Shown here: positions 31,196 through 40,266 of the stretch, piece by piece | Layout of the letters: the number at the start of each line of letters is the position of its first letter | Numbering within the stretch: the first letter of the stretch is position 1 | Assembly: GCA_964549655.1 (NCBI GenBank) | Contig: CAZJXN010000028.1 | Location: 1-40,864 of the forward strand | Length of the DNA stretch: 40,864 nucleotides | Reading direction: 5' to 3' | From: JADJNW01 sp964549655 | GTDB taxonomy: Bacteria; Bacteroidota; Bacteroidia; Chitinophagales; Saprospiraceae | Notes under the pieces: model-generated | Told to the model about the DNA's origin: nothing | The model's input: the letters and a program-made list of their open reading frames with translations, nothing else | The model's database searches: none | Position numbers and translations under genes: made by a program

Positions 31196-34100
31196 ATGAA
31201 ACAGACGACTGGAGCCTCCGTGAATAACTGGAGCAAAACTTTGCTCTTTGTATTGCTCGGCATTCTCTTCATTTTTGGTACGCAGGAGTGCATCCCACAG
31301 GAACGCCCAAAGGGTCCGATGACGGCTGCGGAAAGCTGGGCGGATTCGGTATATCAAACGCTAAGTGAGAACGAACGGCTGGGGCAATTATTCATGATTC
31401 GCGCGCATTCCGATAAGGGTGCCGACCATATCGCGCAGGTCGAGAATTTGATTAAAACGTATCATGTCGGCAGTTTGTGTTTCTTTCAAGGCACGCCAGA
31501 AAAGCAATTAGAACTCACCAATCGATATCAAACTTTGAGTAAAATTCCGCTGATGATTGCCATTGACGGAGAATGGGGTTTGGGTATGCGCATGAAAGAA
31601 AGTACGATTAGTTTTCCAAGACAATTGACGCTTGGCGCAGTGCAGGATAATAAGTTAATTTACAGTATGGGTGCAGAAATCGCCCGCCAACTCAAGCGTA
31701 TTGGGGTAAATGTGAATTTTGCGCCGGATGTGGATGTAAATAACAATGCTAAAAACCCGGTGATTCATACGCGTTCATTCGGCGAAGACCGCAAAAACGT
31801 AGCCGAAAAGTCGCTTGAATATATGAAAGGAATGCAGGACAACGGCGTGCTGGCTTGCGCCAAACACTTCCCCGGTCACGGCGATACCGATGTAGATTCT
31901 CACTTTGATTTGCCCATTATCAATCATGATATGGCGCGTTTGGATAGTATAGAATTATACCCGTTTAGAATCTTGGCTGAAAGTGGCGTGGGAAGTGTCA
32001 TGGTTGCGCACCTACAAGTGCCTGCGCTCGACTCGCGTGAGAATCGTCCAACGTCGCTTTCGCGCAATACAATTACAACTTTGTTGAAAGAAAAAATGGG
32101 TTTTACCGGTTTGGTTTTCACCGATGCACTGGAAATGAAGGGCGTGACCAAGCATTTTGGGAATGGACAAGTGGAAGCCGAAGCGCTCGTAGCGGGCAAT
32201 GATATGCTGGTGTTGCCGGAAAATATGGAGGCATCTATACGGGAAATTAAAAAATACATGGCGGACGGTCGGCTGAACAAAGCGCAAGTAGAAGCGAGTA
32301 TCAAAAAAGTGCTGGCAACCAAGTACAGCTTGGGTTTGACGAGCTACACCCAAATTCCGGTGGACAGTGTACGCCGCGATGTGAATAGCAAAGAAGCGAC
32401 TTTATTGAAGCGAAATTTATACGAAAATGCCATCACGCTGGTGCGTCAAGAGAGTAAATTGTTGCCGTTTGGCAATCTTTCCAAAATGAATATTGCTTCT
32501 GTCAGTATCGGTGCAACGGCAAAAACGCCTTTTCAAACGCGATTAGAAAAATATGCCAAAATCACACATTTGCAAACGCCGAAAGATATTCCAGCAGGAT
32601 TCATCAGCCAGTTGAAAAATAAAGACGTGGTCATTGTGAGTTTGCATGATATGAATGGCTCGGCGAGCAAGGGTTTTGGCATTACCCAAAGCACGAAAGA
32701 TTTTATTGAGAATTTGCGGAAGCAGACAAAAGTGGTGCTGGTCGTGTTTGGAACGCCTTATAGTCTGCAATATTTTGATAATGTGAATTCGGTTTTACAA
32801 GCGTATGAAGAAGATGCAATTGCGCAGGATGTGGCAGCGCAGGCGTTATTTGGTGGTATTCCTGTAAAGGGTAAATTACCGGTGACCGTTTCCGCAAAAA
32901 GTATTTACAATCAAGGAGTTACAATTGAAAAAGCATCGCGTTTGGGTTATAATATTCCTGAAAATGTGGGTTTAAATTCTGAGACCTTGGCTAAAATTGA
33001 TACCATTGCAAAACAAGCGATTATGGCAAGAGCTACGCCAGGCATGGTCGTTTTAGTTGCAAAAAACGGACAAATTATATACGAAAAAGCGTTTGGTAGT
33101 CATACGTACACAGGCAATCAACCAGTGAAAACAGACGATTTATACGATTTGGCTTCTGTCACCAAAATTGGTGCGACCACGCTTGCCATTATGAAATTAT
33201 ACGACGAAGGCAAAATTGAACTCGACCAAACACTGGGACATTATGTGCCGGAATTGCGAGGTAGCAATAAGGCTTCGCTCACCATTCGACAAGTGATGAC
33301 GCACCGCGCCGGACTGCTTGGCTGGATTCCATTTTATAACAAAACCGTTGTAAAACCGCGTCGGCGTTCGCCCGTGCGTCCTTCGCCTGCATTCTACCGT
33401 ACCAAACCGGACGCGAAATTCAGCGTTCCAGTGACGGAGAAACTCTTCCTGCGAGCCGATTATGTAAACACGATGTGGGCGCAAATCCGAAACTCGAAAC
33501 TGCGCAGCAATAATAATTATCGGTATAGTGATTTAGGTTTTTATTTACTAAGTAAAGTCGTGCTAAATGTAAGTGGCAAAACATTAGATAATTATGTAGC
33601 TACTGAATTTTATCAACCGATGGGTTTGCAAAGTATTACGTATAATCCTTGGAAAGAATTTCCGCTCACGCAGATGGCACCGACCGAGGAAGACCGCTAC
33701 TTTCGCAACCAACGGGTGCGCGGCTACGTGCATGACATGGGGGCAGGGATGCTCGGTGGCGTGAGTGGACACGCAGGTTTGTTTGCAAGTGCGAGTGATT
33801 TGGCGGCTATTATGCAATTGTTGTTGAATGAAGGCACGTATGGCGGCGAGCAGGAGCGCCTTTTGGATACAACTACGGTACAAACCTTTACGCGCCGCGA
33901 ACCGACCAGCACCCGCACGGGCATTGGATTTGACCTACTGAAAGCCAACCCGAATATGCGTATGGGTTCGCCCAACGCTTCAGGTCGTACCTACGGGCAC
34001 ATTGGTTTCACTGGCACTTGCACTTGGGTAGACCCCGTGAATGATGTGGTGTATGTCTTTTTATCGAATCGGACGTATCCGTCAAAAGATAATTTTCGGA

Positions 34101-34276
34101 TTAATAAATTAGGGGTTCGGTCGCGCATTTTGGCGGTGGTATACGAAGCGATGGGTACGAATGTACGCCTGATGGAAGAAAAAGCAGCCTTGCAAGTGGA
34201 AGCGTTGGGAAGGAAAAACTTGCCGACTGCGCTGAATTCCAACCAAAATAATAGTACAAAGGCAAATATTAATTAG
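31196..34276 (+). CDS. GH3 beta-N-acetylhexosaminidase fused to a serine beta-lactamase-fold domain
   Basis: Signal or anchor segment at about 13-30 (TLLFVLLGILFIFGTQEC), so periplasmic. Residues about 45-390: NagZ-like GH3 domain with AIDGEWGLGMRM, NFAPDVDVN, the Asp-His dyad loop AKHFPGHGDTDVDSHFDLP (about 221) and the nucleophile Asp in GLVFTDALEMKGV (about 307). Residues about 390-590: GH3 C-terminal-like domain. Residues about 600-1000: class C beta-lactamase/DD-peptidase fold with SxxK in LASVTKIGATT (about 652), YSD in YRYSDLGFYLL (about 775) and HIG in YGHIGFTGT (about 934). Suggests removal of GlcNAc plus hydrolysis or recognition of peptide or ester in wall fragments. Alone in the rightward run. 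Confidence 0.92.
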   Translation: MKQTTGASVNNWSKTLLFVLLGILFIFGTQECIPQERPKGPMTAAESWADSVYQTLSENERLGQLFMIRAHSDKGADHIAQVENLIKTYHVGSLCFFQGTPEKQLELTNRYQTLSKIPLMIAIDGEWGLGMRMKESTISFPRQLTLGAVQDNKLIYSMGAEIARQLKRIGVNVNFAPDVDVNNNAKNPVIHTRSFGEDRKNVAEKSLEYMKGMQDNGVLACAKHFPGHGDTDVDSHFDLPIINHDMARLDSIELYPFRILAESGVGSVMVAHLQVPALDSRENRPTSLSRNTITTLLKEKMGFTGLVFTDALEMKGVTKHFGNGQVEAEALVAGNDMLVLPENMEASIREIKKYMADGRLNKAQVEASIKKVLATKYSLGLTSYTQIPVDSVRRDVNSKEATLLKRNLYENAITLVRQESKLLPFGNLSKMNIASVSIGATAKTPFQTRLEKYAKITHLQTPKDIPAGFISQLKNKDVVIVSLHDMNGSASKGFGITQSTKDFIENLRKQTKVVLVVFGTPYSLQYFDNVNSVLQAYEEDAIAQDVAAQALFGGIPVKGKLPVTVSAKSIYNQGVTIEKASRLGYNIPENVGLNSETLAKIDTIAKQAIMARATPGMVVLVAKNGQIIYEKAFGSHTYTGNQPVKTDDLYDLASVTKIGATTLAIMKLYDEGKIELDQTLGHYVPELRGSNKASLTIRQVMTHRAGLLGWIPFYNKTVVKPRRRSPVRPSPAFYRTKPDAKFSVPVTEKLFLRADYVNTMWAQIRNSKLRSNNNYRYSDLGFYLLSKVVLNVSGKTLDNYVATEFYQPMGLQSITYNPWKEFPLTQMAPTEEDRYFRNQRVRGYVHDMGAGMLGGVSGHAGLFASASDLAAIMQLLLNEGTYGGEQERLLDTTTVQTFTRREPTSTRTGIGFDLLKANPNMRMGSPNASGRTYGHIGFTGTCTWVDPVNDVVYVFLSNRTYPSKDNFRINKLGVRSRILAVVYEAMGTNVRLMEEKAALQVEALGRKNLPTALNSNQNNSTKANIN

Positions 34277-34467
34277 ATAAGTTGGCAGTTGGCTGTAAGC
34301 AGTTGGCAGTTCCTTATTACTTGCGCTACATTCTTTTTACAATTACGCCGTTTCAACTTTATTTTGGTATAATTTGTGAATTATTATGCAGCATTTAAAT
34401 AAACATTACTAGCATATTGACTGCCAATGGACTACCAACTGCCCACTGAAAACTGCTTACTTACTTA
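34277..34467. repeat. GTTGGCAGTTGGC word repeats in inverted arrangement
   Basis: AGTTGGCAGTTGGCTGTAAG-CAGTTGGCAGTT lies at about 34280-34312, and TGCCAATGGACTACCAACTG-CCCACTG-AAAACTGCTTAC at about 34422-34460 is its degenerate inverse. They bracket an AT-rich core. No gene. Confidence 0.5.
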
Positions 34468-35544
34468 ATGCCAACCCCTAAAGTCAAAATATTGGTTTTT
34501 ATGCTGGCGCGCCGAGGCTGTATTGCTTACGCCAATGAAATGTGTAAAGATTTACAGCATTCGCCCATTGAATTAAAGATTTATGCTTCGCGTTTTTGTG
34601 AAGAACCGCTTTTATCCACGTCTGTTTTAGTCCCCACATTCCGCAACTCGATTGAATTTTTGTGGCGTACGCTCTTTTCGTTGCCCGTTTTGCTTTGGAA
34701 AATGCGGCAGGATATAAAAAAAGGGTATCAAATTATTTATTTTCCGATGTTTCATCATTGGAATCCAGCATTGCTTTGGTTTGCAAAATGGTGGGGTGCG
34801 AAAACTTTTTTGACGGTACATGATGCAGTATTTCACTTAGGAGAATGGCAATTTGGACAGGCTTTTTTTCAAAAAATGGCATTGCCTTTAGCACATCAAA
34901 TTATTGTATTAAGTGCATTTGTAAAAAGCCAATTATCATTAACATTGCAACAAAGAACAATCGTTGTTACACATCCGCTTTTATCTATTACACAAAAAAA
35001 TAGTATTCGCAAACATACCACTCGTCCTTCCATTTTATTTCTCGGTAGAATTGCCCGTTATAAAGGCATAGATTTATTATTAGAAGCTTTAAAAGATTTT
35101 AAAAATGAGCAAATTGCGAAGTTGACCATCGCTGGTATGCCGATGTATGAACCTGGAATTCCTGTGACTGACTTTCCGATTCAAACCATAAAACGCTGGC
35201 TGAGTGACACTGAAATAGAACAATTACTTGCCATACATAATATTTTAGTGTTGCCATATCGGGAAGCTTCACAATCGGGTGTGGTCACGCTTGGCATTGC
35301 CGCCACGATTCCAATGGTAGTGACGAAAGTGGGTGGGTTGCGAGAGCAGTTGACAACAGAGGAGGCCATTTGGGTAGAACCAACTTTGAGCAGTATTCGG
35401 GAAGGAATTTTACAATTAATCGAGCAGCCTGATTTGTACCAATCATTACATCAAAATCTTCAAGTTAAATATCAAAAATTAAAAGAAACATCTTCAAAAG
35501 AGCAATTATATTTACTCTTTCTCCGGTTTTCGCAAAAGTTGTAA
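34468..35544 (+). CDS. GT4-family glycosyltransferase
   Basis: Two-domain GT-B glycosyltransferase. N-terminal acceptor half with YQIIYFPMFHHWNPALLWF and VHDAVFHLGEWQ; C-terminal donor half with ILFLGRIARYKGIDLLLEAL (about 189-208), LTIAGMP, and LPYREASQSGVVTLGIAATIPMVVTKVGGLREQL in place of the usual E-x7-E loop. Length 358 aa. Cytoplasmic. It faces the next glycosyltransferase gene tail to tail, overlapping it by 33 bp. Sugar specificity cannot be read from the sequence. Probably serves the surface-glycan cluster to its right. Confidence 0.85.
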   Translation: MPTPKVKILVFMLARRGCIAYANEMCKDLQHSPIELKIYASRFCEEPLLSTSVLVPTFRNSIEFLWRTLFSLPVLLWKMRQDIKKGYQIIYFPMFHHWNPALLWFAKWWGAKTFLTVHDAVFHLGEWQFGQAFFQKMALPLAHQIIVLSAFVKSQLSLTLQQRTIVVTHPLLSITQKNSIRKHTTRPSILFLGRIARYKGIDLLLEALKDFKNEQIAKLTIAGMPMYEPGIPVTDFPIQTIKRWLSDTEIEQLLAIHNILVLPYREASQSGVVTLGIAATIPMVVTKVGGLREQLTTEEAIWVEPTLSSIREGILQLIEQPDLYQSLHQNLQVKYQKLKETSSKEQLYLLFLRFSQKL

Positions 35545-36831
35545 ATAACTTGCCGCAATTTTTTCCAACGTATAAGGCGCGATTAATTTTTCTATAACAA
35601 TCTCCGATACTGTTTTTCCTTTATTTTCTCGAATAAAATTATCCAATTCGTTTGCTAATTGGGTAAGTGAATAGTCGTCGTGCATTTCTATATTTAAAAT
35701 AAGTGGATAATCTTTCATAAAATCTTTAAAGGTATCCGTTGGGTGTTGGCAAATATTAAGAATGGGCTTACCGCTTTGTAAATATTCCGCGCTTTTACTG
35801 GGCAGATGATACGCTGTGGTATTGCCTATATTTAACAGAAAATCAACTTGTTGCATGACCGCAATTACAGTAGCGCGCGAGACCAATCCGTGAAAAACAA
35901 GATTATTTTTAAGTGTGGCATAGCGTTCAAAAACAGATAGCGCCTTCGCAGGTATCGCGCCGAATAAATGGATTTTTAAGATACCTTTATAATTTGGAAA
36001 TTGTTGTAAAAAAAATGCTAAAATTTGTAATAAAGCATCCGGTGTGCGAACCCGCTCGTAAAATGTGCCGAAATAAGCGATGTGTAATTCATCATTTGAG
36101 AAAGTAATAGATTGATCTTCGATTTTAACGTCTGTATTCAACAAAGGCGGAATGACCCTTATTTTATTATTTAAATGCAATGTTGGAAAATAATTTTGAT
36201 AATAAGCTTTTGCACTTGGCACGGTTACGCTTATATTGTCTGCTAATTGCAATAAACGCGCTTCCGCCCGAAAATTAAGTTGTTTGTAAAGCCAAACATT
36301 ATTCACCCAAAATTCCATTGAAAATGAGAATGGATCTTCAATATCTAGGAGCCATTGCACGGTTGGAAATCGCTTTTTTAAAGCCGCTGCTATCAAATTT
36401 GCTGTAAATGGTAATGAAACACTTATTATTGCATCAAATTGATGTTTTTTATGTAATAACAATGCTCGTCTTTTGGCAGGCATATACCAAATACAACTTC
36501 CATCGGGCCAATAAAACGTGCGCCACGTCCAGTCTACCAGTTTTTCCAGCACTTGTCTACTCCAACTTTTTTTAGAATTGCTACTTTGTACTTCGCCCCG
36601 GCGTTCCCGAATATTCATCAAATTATACGCCCAATCGAGCAAGGTAGCGTGTCCTGCCCGGTGGATGTGTACGCCGTTTCGGACTTCCTCTTCCTCCGCT
36701 GCGCTATGTCGAGTACAAAGTAGGTGTATATCGTGCCCTTGTTGCGCCCATTTTTCAGCGATGGCTGACCAACGGTATACGTTCGGATTTAGAGAAGGAT
36801 AATATTGGACGGTTATAATAAGAAGGCGCAT
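35512..36831 (-). CDS. GT4-like glycosyltransferase
   Basis: N-terminal MRLLIITVQYYPSLNPNVYRWSAIAEKWAQQGHDIHLLC is typical of GT4 acceptor domains. The middle has ISVSLPFTANLIAAALKKRFPTVQWLLDIEDPFSF and VTVPSAKAY. The donor half has IAYFGTFYERVRTPDALLQIL, LHLFGAIP, FHGLVSRATVIAVMQQVDFLLNIGN and LPSKSAEYLQSGKPILNI. Length 439 aa. It begins 3 bp after the stop of the flippase gene, so the two are co-expressed. Its last codons overlap the convergent GT4 gene (35512-35544). Confidence 0.85.
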   Translation of the reverse strand: MRLLIITVQYYPSLNPNVYRWSAIAEKWAQQGHDIHLLCTRHSAAEEEEVRNGVHIHRAGHATLLDWAYNLMNIRERRGEVQSSNSKKSWSRQVLEKLVDWTWRTFYWPDGSCIWYMPAKRRALLLHKKHQFDAIISVSLPFTANLIAAALKKRFPTVQWLLDIEDPFSFSMEFWVNNVWLYKQLNFRAEARLLQLADNISVTVPSAKAYYQNYFPTLHLNNKIRVIPPLLNTDVKIEDQSITFSNDELHIAYFGTFYERVRTPDALLQILAFFLQQFPNYKGILKIHLFGAIPAKALSVFERYATLKNNLVFHGLVSRATVIAVMQQVDFLLNIGNTTAYHLPSKSAEYLQSGKPILNICQHPTDTFKDFMKDYPLILNIEMHDDYSLTQLANELDNFIRENKGKTVSEIVIEKLIAPYTLEKIAASYLQLLRKPEKE

Positions 36832-36834
36832 AAT

Positions 36835-38235
36835 TTATAAAGAAGTTCGCAAAAGAGAAACAGATTGATAATTAAAGCGATAAGTCATATAAAGATACAA
36901 AATTATAAAAACAATCCCCGCTAAGGGAACGGAGAATAAATAAATGGGAAAGGAAATGCCTGAACTTGCTATTAATAGTAAGAAAGGTTTTGTCGCTATG
37001 CCGATGGATTCAGCAAATGAGTATTTTTTTAAAATAAGTAAGTAAGCGATTACTGCAATTATTAATTGAATAACTATTATAAAAGCTATGGTTTTCGCCA
37101 ATCCATATTGACTGCTGACATAAATGAAAATGGTCAACAAAGGTGCCATTATTAAATATAAAAATAGCTGAATTTGTATCCTTCCGATGGCAAGTAATAG
37201 ACTTTCTACGGGATTGAATAAGGCAAAAACAAGAACCAAGCCGCACATCCATTGGAAAACAGGGGTATAAATATTCCATGATACTCCAAAATACCACTCT
37301 ACCAGCCAAGGTGCCAGTATAATAGCCAATAAATAAATAGGTAAATGAATAGAAAGGGAGAGATTAAGCAAGTTGAAATACGTCTTCCCTAATTGTTCCT
37401 TATTGTATTGTAATTTCGATAAAACAGGCAGCAACACTCGTTCCATTGAAATATTTAGTAAAACCGAAGGACGCATCAGCACTCGTTTGAAAACATCATA
37501 TACACCCGCAGCTTCCATGCCCAACCATTTACTGATTAATAAAATATCCAATTGAGAAACAAAATGCGTCACGAGCCGCTCCAATGTAAGTATTGCACTG
37601 AAATTACCGTATATTTTTACATCTTTCCATTGAAAATACCAAGTAGGCATGAAAATGCGCTTGCCAATATATAACGAACCGATGGTTTCTATTATAGAGC
37701 GCACTAAATAACTTATTATAAGTGAAGCCGCGCCCCAACCTTGCCAAGCCAACCAAAGTGCAACGATAAAGCCACCTAACGTAGCAATCGTTTCTATTAC
37801 TGCCATCTCCTGAAAACGAAAATTCTTTTGCAAAATAGCTTTATATTGTACGCCTAATCCATTTACAATAAAAATAAAGCTGTAGAGTACAAAAATATTA
37901 GTTAGACTTGTACTTTGATACCAATTTCCAATGAGCCAAGCGAAGGTGAATCCCAGCAAAAGCAGCACGACACCAATCATTTGATTGAGCCAGTAAAGTG
38001 AAGAAAGTTGAGCGTGCGTATTTTCTGGGCGTTGAATAAGGGCAGTGTTAATGCCTGTATTTTGTATTTGCGTACCGATATTAATAAATACAGCAGCGAT
38101 AGCAATCCATGCAAACTCCGTTTTTTCAAGCAATCGCGCTAATAATGCAGTTTGTAACAAACCGATTATAAAGTTTATTCCTGTGGCGATGATCGTCCAC
38201 CGCAGACCAGATAGGAGTATCGTAGGTTCTGACAT
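36835..38235 (-). CDS. Wzx-type oligosaccharide flippase (MATE/PST-like)
   Basis: Polytopic membrane protein with about 12-14 predicted helices and the N-terminal pattern LLSGLRWTIIATGINFIIGLLQTALLARLLEKTEFAWIAIAAVF, typical of Wzx/lipopolysaccharide exporters. GINTALIQRPENTHAQLSSLYWLNQ and YGNFSAILTLERLVTHFVSQLDILLI are further family segments. ATG at 38235 (MSEPTILL) gives 466 aa; the frame to 38361 adds 42 polar residues that overlap the divergent gene and lack family support. Would flip a lipid-linked repeat unit for the glycosyltransferases around it. Starts only 8 bp from the start of the divergent FemAB-like gene. Confidence 0.88.
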   Translation of the reverse strand: MSEPTILLSGLRWTIIATGINFIIGLLQTALLARLLEKTEFAWIAIAAVFINIGTQIQNTGINTALIQRPENTHAQLSSLYWLNQMIGVVLLLLGFTFAWLIGNWYQSTSLTNIFVLYSFIFIVNGLGVQYKAILQKNFRFQEMAVIETIATLGGFIVALWLAWQGWGAASLIISYLVRSIIETIGSLYIGKRIFMPTWYFQWKDVKIYGNFSAILTLERLVTHFVSQLDILLISKWLGMEAAGVYDVFKRVLMRPSVLLNISMERVLLPVLSKLQYNKEQLGKTYFNLLNLSLSIHLPIYLLAIILAPWLVEWYFGVSWNIYTPVFQWMCGLVLVFALFNPVESLLLAIGRIQIQLFLYLIMAPLLTIFIYVSSQYGLAKTIAFIIVIQLIIAVIAYLLILKKYSFAESIGIATKPFLLLIASSGISFPIYLFSVPLAGIVFIILYLYMTYRFNYQSVSLLRTSL

Positions 38236-38243
38236 ATGCAAAT

Positions 38244-39197
38244 ATGAATCGAAAAGCGAAATATAATGAATTTTGTGAAAAGCAGTATGTGCCACTGATG
38301 ATGCGCCCTTTCTGGATGGATGCGGTGTGCGGTGCGGACGGCTGGGAGGTGTGCTTGGCAACGGATCAGGGCGGAGAAGTGACTGGTTCGCTAGTGTACC
38401 ATGTTGCTCGCTATCGGGGCTTTCCTATCATCAAAATGCCGCCATTAACAGATTATTCTGGTTTGTGGTTTAATTATCCGAAAAATTTAGAAAAAAATAA
38501 TAGTAAATATACTTTTGAAAAAGAAGTATGTAATGAATTATTAAATCAGCTTCCAAAAATAGCGTTTTTTTATCAACAATGGCATCCGGCAATTACAAAT
38601 TGGTTGCCTTTCTTTTGGAATGGCTTTCGCCAAACAACGCACTACACGTATCAGCTTTCGTTAAAAGATGAGCCAACTCTTTTGGAAAATATTAATAAAA
38701 CAATTAGAAAAAATCTTCGGAAGTTAAAAGAATTAATTACAATTGAAATAGTAGAAGACGTAAATCAGTTGTATCATTTAGTTAATCTGTCCTTCGCTCG
38801 CCAACATTTAGCGCCTCCTTACACTTTGGAGTTGCTCCGTGAATTGGATAAGTCGCTAAAAAACAAGAATTTGCGAAGAATCTATCTGGCGCGTGACCAA
38901 GCAGGACAGTATCATGCTGGGGTTTATCTGATATGGGATGAGCAGTGTGCTTATTCTTTGATCAGTGCGGGTGATCCTGTGCTGCGACAAAGTCGGGCTA
39001 CTTATTTAATACAATGGCAAACCTTTTTGGATAGCATTGGTAAAGTAAAAACATTTGATTTGTGCGGAAGTATTTTGGAGCCAGTAGAAGAGTCACTGCG
39101 CGCTTTTGGCGGGGAGTTAGTGCCGCATTTTAAAATTACTAAAGCTCAAAATAAATTATTTCAATTAGCCGGTATTTTATTAAATAAAGATGTATAA
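38244..39197 (+). CDS. FemAB/GNAT-like acyltransferase
   Basis: 317-aa protein of the FemAB-like GNAT group: EKQYVPLMMRPFWMDAVCGADGWEVCLA (N-terminal strand-helix), GFPIIKMPPLTDYSGLWF, a positively charged helix INKTIRKNLRKLKELITIEI, LYHLVNLSFARQHLAPPY, GVYLIWDEQCAYSLISAGDP and FDLCGSILEPVEESLRAFGGELVPHFKI. Such proteins occur in exopolysaccharide clusters and may attach acyl or aminoacyl groups to a lipid-linked glycan. The start is ATG at 38244; the alternative Met at 38298 would cut conserved residues. Overlaps the next gene by 8 bp. Confidence 0.8.
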   Translation: MNRKAKYNEFCEKQYVPLMMRPFWMDAVCGADGWEVCLATDQGGEVTGSLVYHVARYRGFPIIKMPPLTDYSGLWFNYPKNLEKNNSKYTFEKEVCNELLNQLPKIAFFYQQWHPAITNWLPFFWNGFRQTTHYTYQLSLKDEPTLLENINKTIRKNLRKLKELITIEIVEDVNQLYHLVNLSFARQHLAPPYTLELLRELDKSLKNKNLRRIYLARDQAGQYHAGVYLIWDEQCAYSLISAGDPVLRQSRATYLIQWQTFLDSIGKVKTFDLCGSILEPVEESLRAFGGELVPHFKITKAQNKLFQLAGILLNKDV

Positions 39198-40266
39198 AGC
39201 ATTTTGGAAAAAGGATTTTGAAAATAGAACCAAAGCAACTTTGCAATGGCTGGAAGAAAGTATTAAAGCGACTCATTATCAAGGTTCGGCGGCGTATTAT
39301 CACCTTTGGAAAGGCTGGGCTCCTGCTTATCCTGAGACCACTGGTTACATCATTGAAACCTTATTTGATTACGCCGATTATTTTAGTGACGATCATTACA
39401 AAAAATTGGCAGTAAGTTGTGCAGACTGGCTTTGCAGCATTCAATATTCAGATGGCTCGTTTCCAGGCGGCGTAGGTAGTAATGGGCAGCCTATCATTTT
39501 TGATACTGGGCAAATTTTATTTGGATTAACAAGGACTTATGTAGAAACTAATGAATATAGATATCTATCTGCAATAGAAAGCGCCGTGCAATGGCTGGTC
39601 GAAAATCTCCAAGAAGACGGGAGTTGGCAACGATTCAGCTACGTGGAGGGATATGTACCCTCGTATTACACGCGCGTGACTTGGGCTATTTTGTATGCAA
39701 ATGCTGCTTTAAAAGATGAAGTTATTACTCAGAAAATGAGTTTTGCATTGCAATATTATACAGCTAAAATAACGGAGCAATATACGATACAAGATTGGTC
39801 ATTTGCGCCAAAGAAGCTTGCTTATACACACACCATCGCATACACGCTGGAAGGAATGCTGGAAAGTGCTTTAATTTTACAAAACAAGGCTATCATTATA
39901 CAAATCGAAAAAATTATAATAAAATTAGTTTATTTATATCAAGTGGAGGGTAAGTTAGCTGGAAGATATGATGCAAACTGGCAAGGTGATTATCGTTTTA
40001 CTTGTGTAACAGGGAATGCACAATTGAGCATTTTATTATGCCGATTTTATGAAGTGAGCCAAGATTATTCTTATCATCGTTTTGCAATTGGTTTTTTTGA
40101 AGATATTGAAGCTGCTCCTTGGACTCTTCCAACGAAAGGCTTGCAAGGCGCTATTCCTGGCTCTCAACCTTTGTGGGGCGCATACCAACGTTTTGCGTTT
40201 CCAAACTGGGCAGCAAAATTTTATTTGGATGCGTATTTACGATTATATAAAATGCAATATGAATAG
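39190..40266 (+). CDS. Alpha/alpha-toroid protein (glycan lyase/cyclase-like fold)
   Basis: 358 aa made of paired helices with repeated aromatic-Gly turns: TTGYIIETLFDYADYF, LAVSCADWLCSIQYSDGSFPGGVGSN, AIESAVQWLVENLQEDGSWQR, TRVTWAILYANAAL, YTHTIAYTLEGMLESALIL, FTCVTGNAQLSILLCRFYE, FPNWAAKFYLDAYLRLYK. The QxxDGSF/QEDGSW turns resemble those of terpene cyclases, prenyltransferases and glycan-processing toroids. No signal peptide, so cytoplasmic. Between the FemAB-like and GT39-type genes with 8-bp overlaps on both sides, so clearly one operon. Function unknown; a role in modifying the glycan precursor is a guess. Confidence 0.75.
   Translation: MYKAFWKKDFENRTKATLQWLEESIKATHYQGSAAYYHLWKGWAPAYPETTGYIIETLFDYADYFSDDHYKKLAVSCADWLCSIQYSDGSFPGGVGSNGQPIIFDTGQILFGLTRTYVETNEYRYLSAIESAVQWLVENLQEDGSWQRFSYVEGYVPSYYTRVTWAILYANAALKDEVITQKMSFALQYYTAKITEQYTIQDWSFAPKKLAYTHTIAYTLEGMLESALILQNKAIIIQIEKIIIKLVYLYQVEGKLAGRYDANWQGDYRFTCVTGNAQLSILLCRFYEVSQDYSYHRFAIGFFEDIEAAPWTLPTKGLQGAIPGSQPLWGAYQRFAFPNWAAKFYLDAYLRLYKMQYE

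Noticed and set aside
36835..38361. Flippase with a 42-residue polar N-terminal tail
   Set aside because: It overlaps the conserved start of the divergent FemAB-like gene; family members begin at the equivalent of MSEPTILLSG.
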